NCBI RefSeq assembly: GCF_030297015.1
Contig: NZ_AP028056.1
Span: forward strand, 1,312,939 to 1,376,938
Length of the DNA: 64,000 bases
Direction: 5' to 3'
Source: Brooklawnia propionicigenes
GTDB lineage: Bacteria; Actinomycetota; Actinomycetes; Propionibacteriales; Propionibacteriaceae
Below the pieces are notes generated by a model. It worked only from the letters and a program-made list of their open reading frames with translations, did not search any database and was not told the origin of the DNA. Both the position numbers and the translations under genes were made by a program. Shown here in pieces: positions 1 through 8,587 of the stretch (positions are counted from its first letter, which is position 1; the number at the start of each line of letters is the position of its first letter).

Positions 1-254
1 ATGGCGGTGATGAAGACCAGCAGCCAGATCATCGGACGAAGCTGCTTGAGCATCAGGCCGACCGGGAATCCCGCCGCCAGGTAGCCCAGCAGCACCACGA
101 CCAGCACTGCCAGCACCAGCCACCAGCGCGACTGCACCCAGATCGAGCAGACGCCCAGAACCACCAGTCCGAGCAGTTTTACCCAGGCCGGGGCGCGGTG
201 CACGACCGAGGAGCCCTGACGGTAGAGCCCGAGGGTGTTGATGCCGATCGCCAT
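1..254 (-). CDS. bioN: Energy-coupling factor transporter transmembrane protein (EcfT/BioN), partial
   Basis: This is the N-terminal 84 residues of the T component of a biotin ECF transporter; the gene runs off the left edge of the window. The frame reads MAIGINTLGLYRQGSSVVHR and continues into three hydrophobic stretches, the pattern of the EcfT family, in which an early Gly-Leu-Tyr is followed by membrane helices. The ATG shares its A with the TGA stop of bioM (TGATG), so the two are translationally coupled. T proteins couple the ATPase to the S component BioY. The specificity for biotin is inferred from the neighbouring bioY. Confidence 0.85.
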   Translation of the reverse strand, partial: MAIGINTLGLYRQGSSVVHRAPAWVKLLGLVVLGVCSIWVQSRWWLVLAVLVVVLLGYLAAGFPVGLMLKQLRPMIWLLVFITA

Positions 255-949
255 CAGGCGTCCATCAGCTTGCGGTAGTGCGCCAGCGCCTCGGCGGGCG
301 CGGCGTCGGCCACCAGATGCCCCGAATCGAAGACCAGCACCCGATCGAAGTCCTCCAGCAGATACAGGTGATGGGTGGCCAGCACCACGGTCTGCGGCAG
401 TTCGCGGATCACTCGTCCGATCATCTTGGCGTTGCGTAGATCGAGCAGCGTGGTCGGCTCGTCCATGATGATCAGCTGGGGTGAGGTGATCAGCACCGAG
501 GCCAGCGCGAGCAACTGCTTCTGCCCGCCCGACAGCAGGTGGGCCGGGTGGTCGCGGTGGCCGCTCAGCCCGAAGTGGGCGAGCAGTTCGTCCACCCGGG
601 CGGAGATCTCCGGCTTGCTCAGCCCGGATTTGCGCAGCCCGAAGGCGACGTCCTCGGCCACCGTCGGCATGATGATCTGGGTATCCGGATCGGTGAACAG
701 AAAACCGGCGAGCTTACGGACCTTGGCGGCCGAGGCCGCGGTGTCCAGGCCGTTGACCCGGATCCTGCCCTGGCTGGGGATGAGAAGCGCGTTGAGCATC
801 CGGACGAAGGTCGACTTGCCCGAGCCGTTGTGCCCGACCACGCCGATCCGCTGTTCGACCAGGTCAGCGTTGATGTCGTCGAGTACCTGACGCGACAGCG
901 GCCCCTGACCGTAGCGGTGGCCGACGTGATCGACTTCTATATGCACCAC
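254..949 (-). CDS. bioM: Biotin ECF transporter ATP-binding protein BioM
   Basis: A 231-residue ABC ATPase that powers biotin uptake together with BioY and BioN at the membrane. It has a Walker A motif GHNGSGKST at about residues 38-46, a Q-loop region, signature LSGGQKQ near 139 and Walker B LIIMDEP near 160, with the switch His in ATHHLY. It is short, as is usual for BioM compared with other EcfA proteins. The start is GTG at 949 (next codon also GTG). It lies 15 bp downstream of bioY and overlaps bioN by 1 bp, so bioYMN is one operon read leftwards. Family assignment is firm and biotin specificity rests on context. Confidence 0.92.
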   Translation of the reverse strand: MVHIEVDHVGHRYGQGPLSRQVLDDINADLVEQRIGVVGHNGSGKSTFVRMLNALLIPSQGRIRVNGLDTAASAAKVRKLAGFLFTDPDTQIIMPTVAEDVAFGLRKSGLSKPEISARVDELLAHFGLSGHRDHPAHLLSGGQKQLLALASVLITSPQLIIMDEPTTLLDLRNAKMIGRVIRELPQTVVLATHHLYLLEDFDRVLVFDSGHLVADAAPAEALAHYRKLMDA

Positions 950-964
950 AACGTGTCAGCGTAC

Positions 965-1603
965 TCAGGCCTGCTGGCCACTCGCCGGCGCTGCTTCGGC
1001 GGAGACGGAGTCGGCCGCGGGCTGCTCGGCGGTCTCCGAATGCCAGGGCAACATGCCCGGCACGGCGGTGTGAACACCCTTCGCGACCAACGTGGCGAGG
1101 ACGACTTTGGTCAGGTCGCCGGGCAGATACGGCAGGTTGCCGATCAGCGCCTGCGAGAAGGTCAGCTTGCCGGAGATCATCAGGCCGGGGATGCCCAGGG
1201 CATACATGATCACCAGGCCGCCGATCACGGTGATGATCAGTCCCTTCCACACCGAGTACGGGGCACCCACCCGGTAGGTGGCCCAGCCGACGAACCAGGC
1301 GCAGACCACGAACCCCACGATGAAGCCCCACGAGGGACCGAAGAAGACGCCGAGGCCTCCCCGGCCGCCCGACAGCAGCGGAAGACCCAGAGCCACCAGC
1401 GCGAGGAACAACAGCTGCGAGAATGCGCCGCGGCGTCCGCCCAGGATCGCCCCGGCCAGCATCGGGCCAAGCGATTGCGCGGTGATCGGCACCGGCGAGA
1501 TCGGAACATACAGCGGCGGGATGAGGCCGAGTGCCGCGGTGACACCCGCGAAGACGGCGATCAGGGCAAGATCGCGGGCGGGCTGGGACGGTTGACTGCT
1601 CAT
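965..1603 (-). CDS. bioY: Biotin transporter substrate-binding component BioY
   Basis: A 212-residue membrane protein, the biotin-specific S component of an ECF transporter. It begins MSSQPSQPARDLALIAVFAG and has about six hydrophobic segments, with the family features PISPVPITAQSLG near residue 35-47 and LGGRRGAFSQLLFLALVALG in the second helix pair. First gene of a bioY-bioM-bioN operon. The ATG at 1603 is preceded by AAAGG about 10 nt upstream. Two BioQ-like palindromes lie just upstream, so expression is probably repressed when biotin is plentiful. The C-terminal 25 residues are Ala/Glu-rich and probably cytoplasmic. Confidence 0.93.
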   Translation of the reverse strand: MSSQPSQPARDLALIAVFAGVTAALGLIPPLYVPISPVPITAQSLGPMLAGAILGGRRGAFSQLLFLALVALGLPLLSGGRGGLGVFFGPSWGFIVGFVVCAWFVGWATYRVGAPYSVWKGLIITVIGGLVIMYALGIPGLMISGKLTFSQALIGNLPYLPGDLTKVVLATLVAKGVHTAVPGMLPWHSETAEQPAADSVSAEAAPASGQQA

Positions 1604-1638
1604 GCGCGGTGACCTTTCGGGAAAAGAACGGGATCACT

Positions 1639-1675
1639 TTAACACCGTTCAATCCGAGGCCCTTAACAGGGTTCA
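1639..1675 (-). promoter_or_regulatory. Two BioQ-type operator boxes upstream of bioY
   Basis: Two copies of a 13-bp pseudo-palindrome lie at 1639-1651 and 1663-1675, 24 bp apart centre to centre. Read towards bioY they are TGAAC-GGT-GTTAA and TGAAC-CCT-GTTAA. The known binding site of the TetR-type actinobacterial biotin regulator BioQ is TGAAC-N3-GTTAC, so each copy differs at a single position. The sites sit 36-72 bp before the bioY start, where they would block its promoter. No bioQ gene is present in the window. Confidence 0.75.
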
Positions 1676-1714
1676 ATTAGAGAACTTGCCAGTTGCACAA
1701 GAAGGCCCCTTATA

Positions 1715-1762
1715 TCACCTTGGGGTGAAACAGACACCACCGGGGTTCCCAAAAACTATGAT
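1715..1762 (+). promoter_or_regulatory. Putative cydA promoter with upstream palindrome
   Basis: A TATGAT hexamer at 1757-1762 is a good -10 element about 30 nt before the cydA start. A 14-bp inverted repeat, TCACCTTGGGGTGA, lies at 1715-1728, about 28 bp upstream of that -10, where a regulator of cytochrome bd expression could bind. I do not recognise the site; it is not a Rex consensus. No convincing -35 was found. Confidence 0.4.
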
Positions 1763-1792
1763 CATGCCCTGACTTGGGTGTAAGTTCGCGGC

Positions 1793-3298
1793 ATGGACGC
1801 ACAGGTACTCGCGCGTTGGCAGTTCGGGATCACCACTGTCTACCACTTCTTCTTCGTGCCAATGACCATCGGGACCAGCTGGATGGTCGCGATTCTGCAG
1901 ACCCGATGGCTGCGCACTGGAGACGATCAATGGTTGCGCCTCACCAAGTTTTTCTCGAAGCTTTTCCTCATCAACTTCGCGGCGGGCGTGGTCACCGGCA
2001 TCGTGCAGGAGTTCCAGTTCGGTATGAACTGGTCGGAGTACTCCCGCTTCGTCGGCGATATCTTCGGCGCGCCGCTGGCTCTCGAAGCCCTGGTCGCCTT
2101 CTTCTTGGAGTCGACGTTCATCGGTCTGTGGATCTTCGGCTGGGACCGGCTGCCGCGCGTCCTGCACAACCTGTGCATGTACCTGGTCGCGCTGGGTAGC
2201 ACCATCTCGGCGATCTTCATCCTGGCCGCGAACACCTTCATGCAGAACCCGGTCGGCGCCACCTACCGCAACGGGCGCGCCGAGCTGGCCGATTTCACCG
2301 CGCTGTTCACCAATCCGTTCTTCCTGGTCACCTTCCCGCACCAGATCGCCGCGTCCTTCATGGTCGCCGGTGGCCTGCTGGCCGGGGTCGGCTGCTGGAA
2401 GCTCGCCAAGAACCACCGCGACGCACCCGAGGGCACCGTTCATCCCGATGACGAGGCCTGGCGCAAGTCGTCGCGGATGGGCGCCTGGGTGATGATCGTG
2501 GCAGCCCTTGCCGTATTCGGCACCGGCCATGCACAGGCGCAGATCGAGGCCGAGCTGCAGCCGATGAAGCTGGCGGCGTCCGAGGGCCTGCTCGACACCA
2601 CCCAGGGCGCAGGATTCGCGATCGTCGGCATCTACACCCAAGAGCGCGACAACCAGGGCATCACCCGGGTCACCGAGGTGTGGAGCTTCGAAGTTCCCTA
2701 TGCGTTGAGCATCCTGGCCTTCAATGACCCCAATGCCGAGGTCATGGGCATCAATGACCTGACTGAGCAGTACCTGGCCGATGGCATCCGAGATGTCAAC
2801 GGCAACCGGACCCAGCTGCAAGAAGAGTTCTCCAGTCAACTGGCCCAGCTGAGCGTCGATCCGGTACCGAATGTGATGATCGCGTTCTACAGCTTCCGGT
2901 TGATGATCGGCTTGGGCACCTTGGCCATGCTGATCGGCGTGCTGATCTTGTGGTTCACCCGCAAGGGCCACTACCCACCCACCAACAAGATCTGGCAGTA
3001 CACGATGGGCGCGTTGCCGTTCATGCCGCTGTTCGCCAACTCCTTCGGGTGGATCCTGACCGAGATGGGCCGCCAGCCATGGATCGTCTACGGGGTGCTG
3101 CCCACCTGGACGGCCAACTCGCCCACCGTCAGCGCCGGCCAGGTGATCTTCAGCATGACCGCCTTCACCTTGGTCTACGGCATTATCGCGGTACTGGTGC
3201 TGAAGCTCTTCTTCACCTATATCGCCAAGGGTCTGCCTGACGTGACCCCACCCGAGGTGTCCAAGGACACCGACCAGCCCATGTCGTTCGCCTACTGA
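1793..3298 (+). CDS. cydA: Cytochrome bd ubiquinol oxidase subunit I
   Basis: A 501-residue membrane protein that oxidises quinol and carries haems b558, b595 and d in the high-affinity terminal oxidase. The N-terminus MDAQVLARWQFGITTVYHFF contains the conserved His of the first helix. The GRQPW motif (MGRQPWIVYG) is near residue 425. The region between helices VI and VII is compact, i.e. a short Q-loop of the type found in Gram-positive bacteria rather than the long E. coli form. First gene of cydABDC, 20 bp before cydB. Start ATG at 1793 matches the family N-terminus. Confidence 0.97.
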   Translation: MDAQVLARWQFGITTVYHFFFVPMTIGTSWMVAILQTRWLRTGDDQWLRLTKFFSKLFLINFAAGVVTGIVQEFQFGMNWSEYSRFVGDIFGAPLALEALVAFFLESTFIGLWIFGWDRLPRVLHNLCMYLVALGSTISAIFILAANTFMQNPVGATYRNGRAELADFTALFTNPFFLVTFPHQIAASFMVAGGLLAGVGCWKLAKNHRDAPEGTVHPDDEAWRKSSRMGAWVMIVAALAVFGTGHAQAQIEAELQPMKLAASEGLLDTTQGAGFAIVGIYTQERDNQGITRVTEVWSFEVPYALSILAFNDPNAEVMGINDLTEQYLADGIRDVNGNRTQLQEEFSSQLAQLSVDPVPNVMIAFYSFRLMIGLGTLAMLIGVLILWFTRKGHYPPTNKIWQYTMGALPFMPLFANSFGWILTEMGRQPWIVYGVLPTWTANSPTVSAGQVIFSMTAFTLVYGIIAVLVLKLFFTYIAKGLPDVTPPEVSKDTDQPMSFAY

Positions 3299-3318
3299 GT
3301 TAGAGGAGATTACTCACC

Positions 3319-4413
3319 ATGTCGCACGACCAACTGATCATCTTGTGGTTCCTCCTGGTGGCGGTGCTGTGGATCGGCTTCTTCTTCCTCGAGGGTTTCG
3401 ATTTCGGGGTGGCGATGCTCTACCCGGTCATCGGTAAGGATCCGACCGAACGTCGCGTCATGATCAACACGATCGGCCCGACCTGGGACGGCAACGAGGT
3501 CTGGCTGCTCACCGCCGGCGGCGCGATGTTCGCCGCCTTCCCGGGGTGGTATTCGACCTTGTTCAGCGGACTCTACGTGCCGCTGCTGCTGGTCCTGCTG
3601 GGGCTGATCGTCCGCGGGGTCTCGTTCGAGTACCGCGCCCTGATGCCGGACGACAACTGGCGCGACACCTTTGACACCTGCTCGACGGTCGGCTCACTGA
3701 TCGTCCCGCTGGTCTTCGGTATCGGCTTCGCCAACATGTGGAAGGGCATCCCGGTCGACGGGCAGCCACCTCTGATGAGCGGCGGATTCTGGAGCCTGTT
3801 CAGCCCGTTCGCGCTGCTCGGCGGCGTGATGCTCGTGATCTTGTTCATGGTGCACGGCGCGGTCTTCCTCTGCCTCAAGACTGCCGGCTCGGTGCGCACC
3901 AAGGCCAACGGCGTGATCAAGCTGCTGGGCCCGATCGCAGTCGTGCTGCTCGCCACCTTCGTCATCTTCGGAAACGTGCTGTACCCGGCGGCCAATAACC
4001 ACAATCTCGGTTCCGGAGCCTCGATCGCGATGTGGGTCACCGGTCTGCTGGCGGTGGCCGCTGCCGGCTTCGCGGTTCTGATGCACAGCGAGTCGGGAGT
4101 TCAGCGGCGCGAGAATCTTGCGTTCCTGGGCACCGGGGTTGCGATCATCTTGTTGTTCGTCACCATCTTCATCAAGATGTTCGGGACGCTGGGCTTCGCG
4201 CCCACTGCCGGGACGAATTTCGACATGTGGATCGCGGCCAGCTCGCCGGCCACGTTGCGGCTGATGAGCTTCGCGGCCCTGGTGGGCGTGCCGATCGTGC
4301 TCGCCTACACGATCTGGAGCTACCACGTCTTCCGCCGCCGCCTGTCCGTGGCGAATATGCCGCCTGAGCCCGGCTCGGCGAAGCTGGCCAAGGCTCAGGC
4401 CGCGAAGGGCTGA
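3319..4413 (+). CDS. cydB: Cytochrome bd ubiquinol oxidase subunit II
   Basis: A 364-residue multi-helix membrane protein that pairs with CydA. It begins MSHDQLIILWFLLVAVLWIG and includes the typical FFLEGFDFGVAMLYP segment near residue 25 and the PTWDGNEVWLLTAGG segment near 53-68. A clear Shine-Dalgarno (GAGGAG) sits upstream of the ATG. It is followed after 2 bp by cydD. CydB holds no haem in bd oxidases but stabilises the complex. The last 25 residues are charged and cytoplasmic. Assignment is secure. Confidence 0.97.
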   Translation: MSHDQLIILWFLLVAVLWIGFFFLEGFDFGVAMLYPVIGKDPTERRVMINTIGPTWDGNEVWLLTAGGAMFAAFPGWYSTLFSGLYVPLLLVLLGLIVRGVSFEYRALMPDDNWRDTFDTCSTVGSLIVPLVFGIGFANMWKGIPVDGQPPLMSGGFWSLFSPFALLGGVMLVILFMVHGAVFLCLKTAGSVRTKANGVIKLLGPIAVVLLATFVIFGNVLYPAANNHNLGSGASIAMWVTGLLAVAAAGFAVLMHSESGVQRRENLAFLGTGVAIILLFVTIFIKMFGTLGFAPTAGTNFDMWIAASSPATLRLMSFAALVGVPIVLAYTIWSYHVFRRRLSVANMPPEPGSAKLAKAQAAKG

Positions 4414-4415
4414 TC

Positions 4416-6116
4416 TTGGCGCCACCTCTCGATCCGCGTCTTGTCAAGCGTGCGACGGCGACCAGGGGTTTCCTGGTCGCCGTCGTGCTGACCGGCATCG
4501 CCAACGCCTGCTGCATCATCGTACAGGCGTGGCTGATCGCCCACGCCGTGGCGGGCGTCTTCGGTTCCGGGTCCACGGTCTTTCCCGGTCCGCTGCCGGG
4601 CTTCGGCGCCTACCTCGCGGCGCTGGCCGCGGTCTTCGTCGTCCGCGCGGGACTCAGCTGGCTGAATCCCTGGCTTGCTCACCGGGCTTCCGCGTCCGTG
4701 AAATCACAGCTGCGTGCCGATCTGATGGCGGCCCGGCTGACCAACCCGCTGGACGCCTCGACCCCGTCCAGCACCCTGATTCACCTGGCCACCCAGGGCC
4801 TCGATGCGCTCGACGGGTACTTCTCGAAGTACCTTCCGCAGCTGGTGATGGCCGCCTTCATCCCGCTGCTGATTCTTGCCGTGGTTGCAGGCCAAGACGG
4901 TGAATCGGCACTGATCATCGCAGTCACACTGCCGCTGATCCCGCTGTTCATGGCGTTGATCGGCATCACCACCCGCGAACAGGTCAACCGGCGATTGAAG
5001 TACCAGAACCGGTTGGCCAACCATTTCGCCGATCTGGTCACCGGGCTGCCCACCCTGCAGGTCTTCGGACGCGCCCGCAGCCAGCTCAAGGGGCTGAGGA
5101 TCACCGAGCAGCGCTCGCGGATCGAGACCATGAAGACCCTGCGGATCGCCTTCCTGTCCGGCGGAGTGCTGGAACTGCTGGCGACGTTGTCGGTAGCTCT
5201 GGTCGCGGTCACCGTCGGTTTCCGGGTGGTGGCCGGCGACCTGGACCTGACGACCGCGCTGTTCATCCTGGTGCTGGCCCCGGAGGCCTACCTACCGGTC
5301 AGGCTGGTCGGCGTTCACTTTCATGATTCGGCCGACGGCACGGCGGCAGCCGATGCCGTCCTGCGCATCATCGAGGCCGCCGAGACCCCGCAGGCGCAGC
5401 CGGTGACCCCGCCCGCGCCGGGTGCCACCGAGATCGTCTTCGACCGGGTGAGCGTGCGCTATCCGGGCACCGACCGGGCATCGTTGGACAACCTGTCGTT
5501 CACCATGCGCCCCGGTGATGTGCTGGCCCTGGTCGGACGCTCGGGCGCCGGCAAATCGACCGCCCTGAATGTGCTGATGGGGTTCGTTCGACCGACCAGC
5601 GGGTCGGTTCGCGTCGGCGATGCCGATCTGAGCGAAGTCGACCTCGACGCCTGGCGGCGGCAGATCGCCTGGGTCGGGCAGAACCCGGGAATGCTGCGCG
5701 GGACCATCGCCTCCAATGTGCTTCTCGGCTATCCGGGGGCGACGAAGGCGCAGATCCGTGAGGCTCTGGACCGTGCCGGTGGCGAGGAGCTGGCGTTGGA
5801 CCGGCCGATTGCCGATGATGGCGAGGGATTGTCGGCCGGTGAGCGACGCAGGGTGGCCCTCGCCCGGGCGCTGCTGCGTATCGAGTTCGGCGGCGCGCAG
5901 CTGCTCGTCCTGGACGAGCCGACGGCCGGCCTGGATCAGGCCACCGAAGCGCAGGCGGTCGCGGCCGTCCGCGCGGCCGGGGTCGGCGTGGTCGTGGTCA
6001 GCCACCGTGAGGCGTTGCTCAGGCTGGCCGACGAGATGGTTTCGGTCGGCGGCGATCGTGAGCAGACCGCTCCGGTCGGTGGCAACGAGGGGGTGGACGA
6101 TGGCACCGATGCGTGA
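4416..6116 (+). CDS. cydD: Thiol reductant ABC exporter subunit CydD
   Basis: A 566-residue half-transporter: six-helix membrane domain (about 1-310) fused to an ABC ATPase domain (about 330-545). With CydC it exports glutathione/cysteine-type thiols, which is needed to assemble cytochrome bd. Motifs: Walker A GRSGAGKST near 374, signature LSAGERRRVALARAL near 475, Walker B LLVLDEP near 499. The chosen start is TTG at 4416, 2 bp after cydB stops, because it gives the family-like N-terminus MAPPLDPRLVKRATATRGF. The 3' end overlaps cydC by 17 bp. Confidence 0.93.
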   Translation: MAPPLDPRLVKRATATRGFLVAVVLTGIANACCIIVQAWLIAHAVAGVFGSGSTVFPGPLPGFGAYLAALAAVFVVRAGLSWLNPWLAHRASASVKSQLRADLMAARLTNPLDASTPSSTLIHLATQGLDALDGYFSKYLPQLVMAAFIPLLILAVVAGQDGESALIIAVTLPLIPLFMALIGITTREQVNRRLKYQNRLANHFADLVTGLPTLQVFGRARSQLKGLRITEQRSRIETMKTLRIAFLSGGVLELLATLSVALVAVTVGFRVVAGDLDLTTALFILVLAPEAYLPVRLVGVHFHDSADGTAAADAVLRIIEAAETPQAQPVTPPAPGATEIVFDRVSVRYPGTDRASLDNLSFTMRPGDVLALVGRSGAGKSTALNVLMGFVRPTSGSVRVGDADLSEVDLDAWRRQIAWVGQNPGMLRGTIASNVLLGYPGATKAQIREALDRAGGEELALDRPIADDGEGLSAGERRRVALARALLRIEFGGAQLLVLDEPTAGLDQATEAQAVAAVRAAGVGVVVVSHREALLRLADEMVSVGGDREQTAPVGGNEGVDDGTDA

Positions 6117-7719
6117 TGTCTGGGCACTGGTCGTCCGGCTGCTCAACGGTGAACCGCGAGGCCGGCTTCGGCTGACGGTCTCGGTGCTGCTGGCCATCTT
6201 CGCCAGTGGCTGCTCGGTGGCACTGATGGGCGTGTCGGCCTGGCTGCTGAGCCGGGCGGCCGAGCATCCGCCGGTGCTGTATCTGCTGGCGGCCTCTGTC
6301 GGGGTGCGGTTCTTCGGTATCGGACGCGGAGTCGGCCGCTATCTCGAGCGGTTGACCGGCCACGATCTGGCACTGCGCATGCAGAGCGGACTTCGTGAAC
6401 TCACCTATACCTCGCTCAGTCGCACGACGCTGCTGGGGCGGCGCTACGGCGACCTGCTGGTGCGGATCACCGCCGACGTCGAGGGCATCGTCGATCTGGT
6501 GGTGCGTGTCGTGCTGCCGTTCTGCTCGGCAGCCGTCGTCTTCCTGGGCACCAGCGCGATTCTGGCGATCTTCAACCCGCCCTTCGCGTTGGTCCTGCTG
6601 GCGATCTCGGTGTTCGCCGGGATCATCGTCCCCTGGCTGGCGGCGCGCTGGTCGCGGCAGGCCGATGAACGGGCGATCCCGGCGCGCGGTGAGCTCGCCG
6701 ACAAGGTGCGCGAGATGGCTCTCGGAGCACCCGATCTGGTGGCCTACGGACTGGCCGACCGGGAGTTGACGGCGCTGGCCGCAATCGACTCGCAGCTGCG
6801 CACCAGCGAACGCGATGGTGCCTGGACGCGCGGGGTCGCCGAGGCCGTGCAGATGCTGGCGACCGGGTTGGCGGTGCTGGCCGCGCTGGCGATCGGGGCG
6901 CCGGCGGTCGAAAGCGGGGCAATGCTCGGACGCGATCTGGCGATCCTCGCGCTCGTCCCGCTGGCCCTGCACGAGGTCTACGCGGACTTCACCAAGTCGG
7001 CCCAGACGCTGACCCGCTCGCGGGCGGCGCTGGCGCGGGTGCTGGATGTCCTGCGGGCCGAACCCGTCGGCTCGGGAGACCGGGTGCCCGGTGAGGAATC
7101 TGCAACGTCGGAGTTGGTCCTGCACGAGGTCAGCGTCGGCTGGCCGGACGGTTCGGTGCTACTCGCCGGCGTCGACCTGACGGTCGGGCCCGGGCAGTCG
7201 GTGGCCCTGGTCGGCCCGTCGGGACTGGGCAAGACGACACTCGCGGCCACCATCATGGGGCTGATTCCCGCGCGGGCCGGGCAGCTGAGCGTGCCGGGTC
7301 GCGTCGGTTACCTGGCGCAGAATGCGCACATCTTCGCGACCACGCTGGCCGAGAACGTGCGGATCGGCAACAAGGACGCCACCGATGATCAGGTGCTCGA
7401 AGCGATGCACCAGGCCGGACTCCAGCTGGACCCGCAGCGGGAGGTCGGCGAGCAGGGCGCGACCCTGTCGGGCGGCGAGGCGCAGCGGGTGGCGCTGGCG
7501 CGGCTGCTCGTGGCCGGCGAGCGTCCGAGTCTGGTGATCCTGGACGAGCCAACCGAGCATCTCGACCGCGAGACCGCCGACGCCTTGCTGGACGATCTGT
7601 TCTCGTCCCTGTCGGATTCGGCGCTGCTGGTGATCACCCACGACCAGGACCTGATGGCCCGCTGCGCACGCGTGATCGACCTAACCCGCTGGGCCGTCTC
7701 CCCCGCCCTCCCCCGCTGA
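6100..7719 (+). CDS. cydC: Thiol reductant ABC exporter subunit CydC
   Basis: A 539-residue half-transporter, partner of CydD. Membrane domain about 1-310, then an ATPase domain with Walker A GPSGLGKTT near residue 375, signature LSGGEAQRVALARLL near 459 and Walker B LVILDEP near 482. The frame is open far upstream, but the true start is ATG 6100 (MAPMRDVWALVVRLL) or ATG 6109, because the upstream part is only a shadow of cydD. Overlap with cydD indicates coupled translation. Last gene of the operon; a long inverted repeat follows 26 bp downstream. Confidence 0.93.
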   Translation: MAPMRDVWALVVRLLNGEPRGRLRLTVSVLLAIFASGCSVALMGVSAWLLSRAAEHPPVLYLLAASVGVRFFGIGRGVGRYLERLTGHDLALRMQSGLRELTYTSLSRTTLLGRRYGDLLVRITADVEGIVDLVVRVVLPFCSAAVVFLGTSAILAIFNPPFALVLLAISVFAGIIVPWLAARWSRQADERAIPARGELADKVREMALGAPDLVAYGLADRELTALAAIDSQLRTSERDGAWTRGVAEAVQMLATGLAVLAALAIGAPAVESGAMLGRDLAILALVPLALHEVYADFTKSAQTLTRSRAALARVLDVLRAEPVGSGDRVPGEESATSELVLHEVSVGWPDGSVLLAGVDLTVGPGQSVALVGPSGLGKTTLAATIMGLIPARAGQLSVPGRVGYLAQNAHIFATTLAENVRIGNKDATDDQVLEAMHQAGLQLDPQREVGEQGATLSGGEAQRVALARLLVAGERPSLVILDEPTEHLDRETADALLDDLFSSLSDSALLVITHDQDLMARCARVIDLTRWAVSPALPR

Positions 7720-7745
7720 CGCCCCCGCGCTGGCGCCCACCCCCG

Positions 7746-7813
7746 TTCCCGCGCCCCGAATCGGAGGTTGCGCCCGATATATCGGGCGCAACCTCCGATT
7801 TCCGGCGCGGGAA
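7746..7813. repeat. 68-bp near-perfect inverted repeat after cydC
   Basis: Positions 7759-7800 form a perfect 42-bp palindrome with the centre GATATATC and arms containing GGAGGTTGCGCCC. Outside it, after a 3-bp mismatch on each side, a further 10-bp arm TTCCCGCGCC (7746-7755) pairs with its complement (7804-7813). As RNA this gives a hairpin of about 31 base pairs. There is no T-run, so it may be an actinobacterial-style terminator for cydABDC, a protein-binding palindrome or a copy of a dispersed repeat. Function is not resolved from one copy. Confidence 0.8.
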
Positions 7814-7884
7814 GTTGGTGGCGGCTCGAGCGGCGGCGGTCACACATCCGAAACGGGAGCGCCTGGAGTAGCGTTGGCGCCACT

Positions 7885-8529
7885 ATGAGCAGGGTTCTGG
7901 GAGTCATCGGGGCTGGGAAACTCGGCGCCACCATCGGACGAGCCGCCGCCGACGCCGGCTGGCAGGTGCTCTTCTACGACGTGGCGCCCGCCGCGCAGGT
8001 GCAAGCTGCGGTGGCGGCGGCCTCGCCCGGCGCGAGGCTGGTGCGCCTGCCCGACCTCACCAAGGAGTCCGACATCGTGATGATCGCCGTGCCGTTCGGC
8101 ATCGCGTGTCGCCTCGACCTTTCGCTGCTGGACGGCAAGGTCGTGCTCGACCCCACCAACCACTGGCCCGCGGTGGACGGCCCTGTCCCCGAACTCGATC
8201 ACTGGAACGGGTCGACCAGCGCTCTGCTCGCCAGCCGGAACCCGCGGATGCGCCTGGTGAAGTCGCTCAACCACCTCAGCTATCACGACTTCACCTCGGA
8301 CGCCCGGTCTGCCGGGGTGCATCCACGCCGTGCTGTCGCCGTGGCGTCCGACGATCCCGCGGCGCGGCAGGCGGTGGCCGAGCTGGTCGATGACATCGGC
8401 TTCGACCCGGTGCAGGTTCCGTTCGATCGAGCCAAGCTCTTGGAGCCCGATGGCCCGGTCTTCGGGCACTGGCTGGACATCGCGGGCATGCGCCAGGCGC
8501 TGTCGGCGACAAAGGTAGGTAACCCGTAG
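7885..8529 (+). CDS. NAD(P)-binding oxidoreductase, F420-dependent NADP reductase-like
   Basis: A 214-residue Rossmann-fold protein. The N-terminus MSRVLGVIGAGKLGATIGRA carries the GxGxxG dinucleotide motif (GAGKLG), and the middle has the EADIVMIAVP-like stretch ESDIVMIAVPFG near residue 60 and LDPTNHWP near 91, features of the F420-reductase/NAD-binding domain family (pfam 'F420_oxidored'). The substrate is unknown. The ATG at 7885 has no obvious ribosome site, but upstream sequence (TAGCGT) could be a -10 for a leaderless message. Stands alone, same direction as the next small genes. Confidence 0.75.
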   Translation: MSRVLGVIGAGKLGATIGRAAADAGWQVLFYDVAPAAQVQAAVAAASPGARLVRLPDLTKESDIVMIAVPFGIACRLDLSLLDGKVVLDPTNHWPAVDGPVPELDHWNGSTSALLASRNPRMRLVKSLNHLSYHDFTSDARSAGVHPRRAVAVASDDPAARQAVAELVDDIGFDPVQVPFDRAKLLEPDGPVFGHWLDIAGMRQALSATKVGNP

Positions 8530-8587
8530 CGGGTGGCCAGGAGTCCGATCCTTGCTCCACCGGCCGGCGCAGCCACACAATTGTGAT

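Noticed and set aside
1715-2971. A 418-codon open frame on the minus strand
   Set aside because: It is antisense to cydA and has the His/Gln/Asp-rich composition of a GC-rich shadow frame, with no family features.
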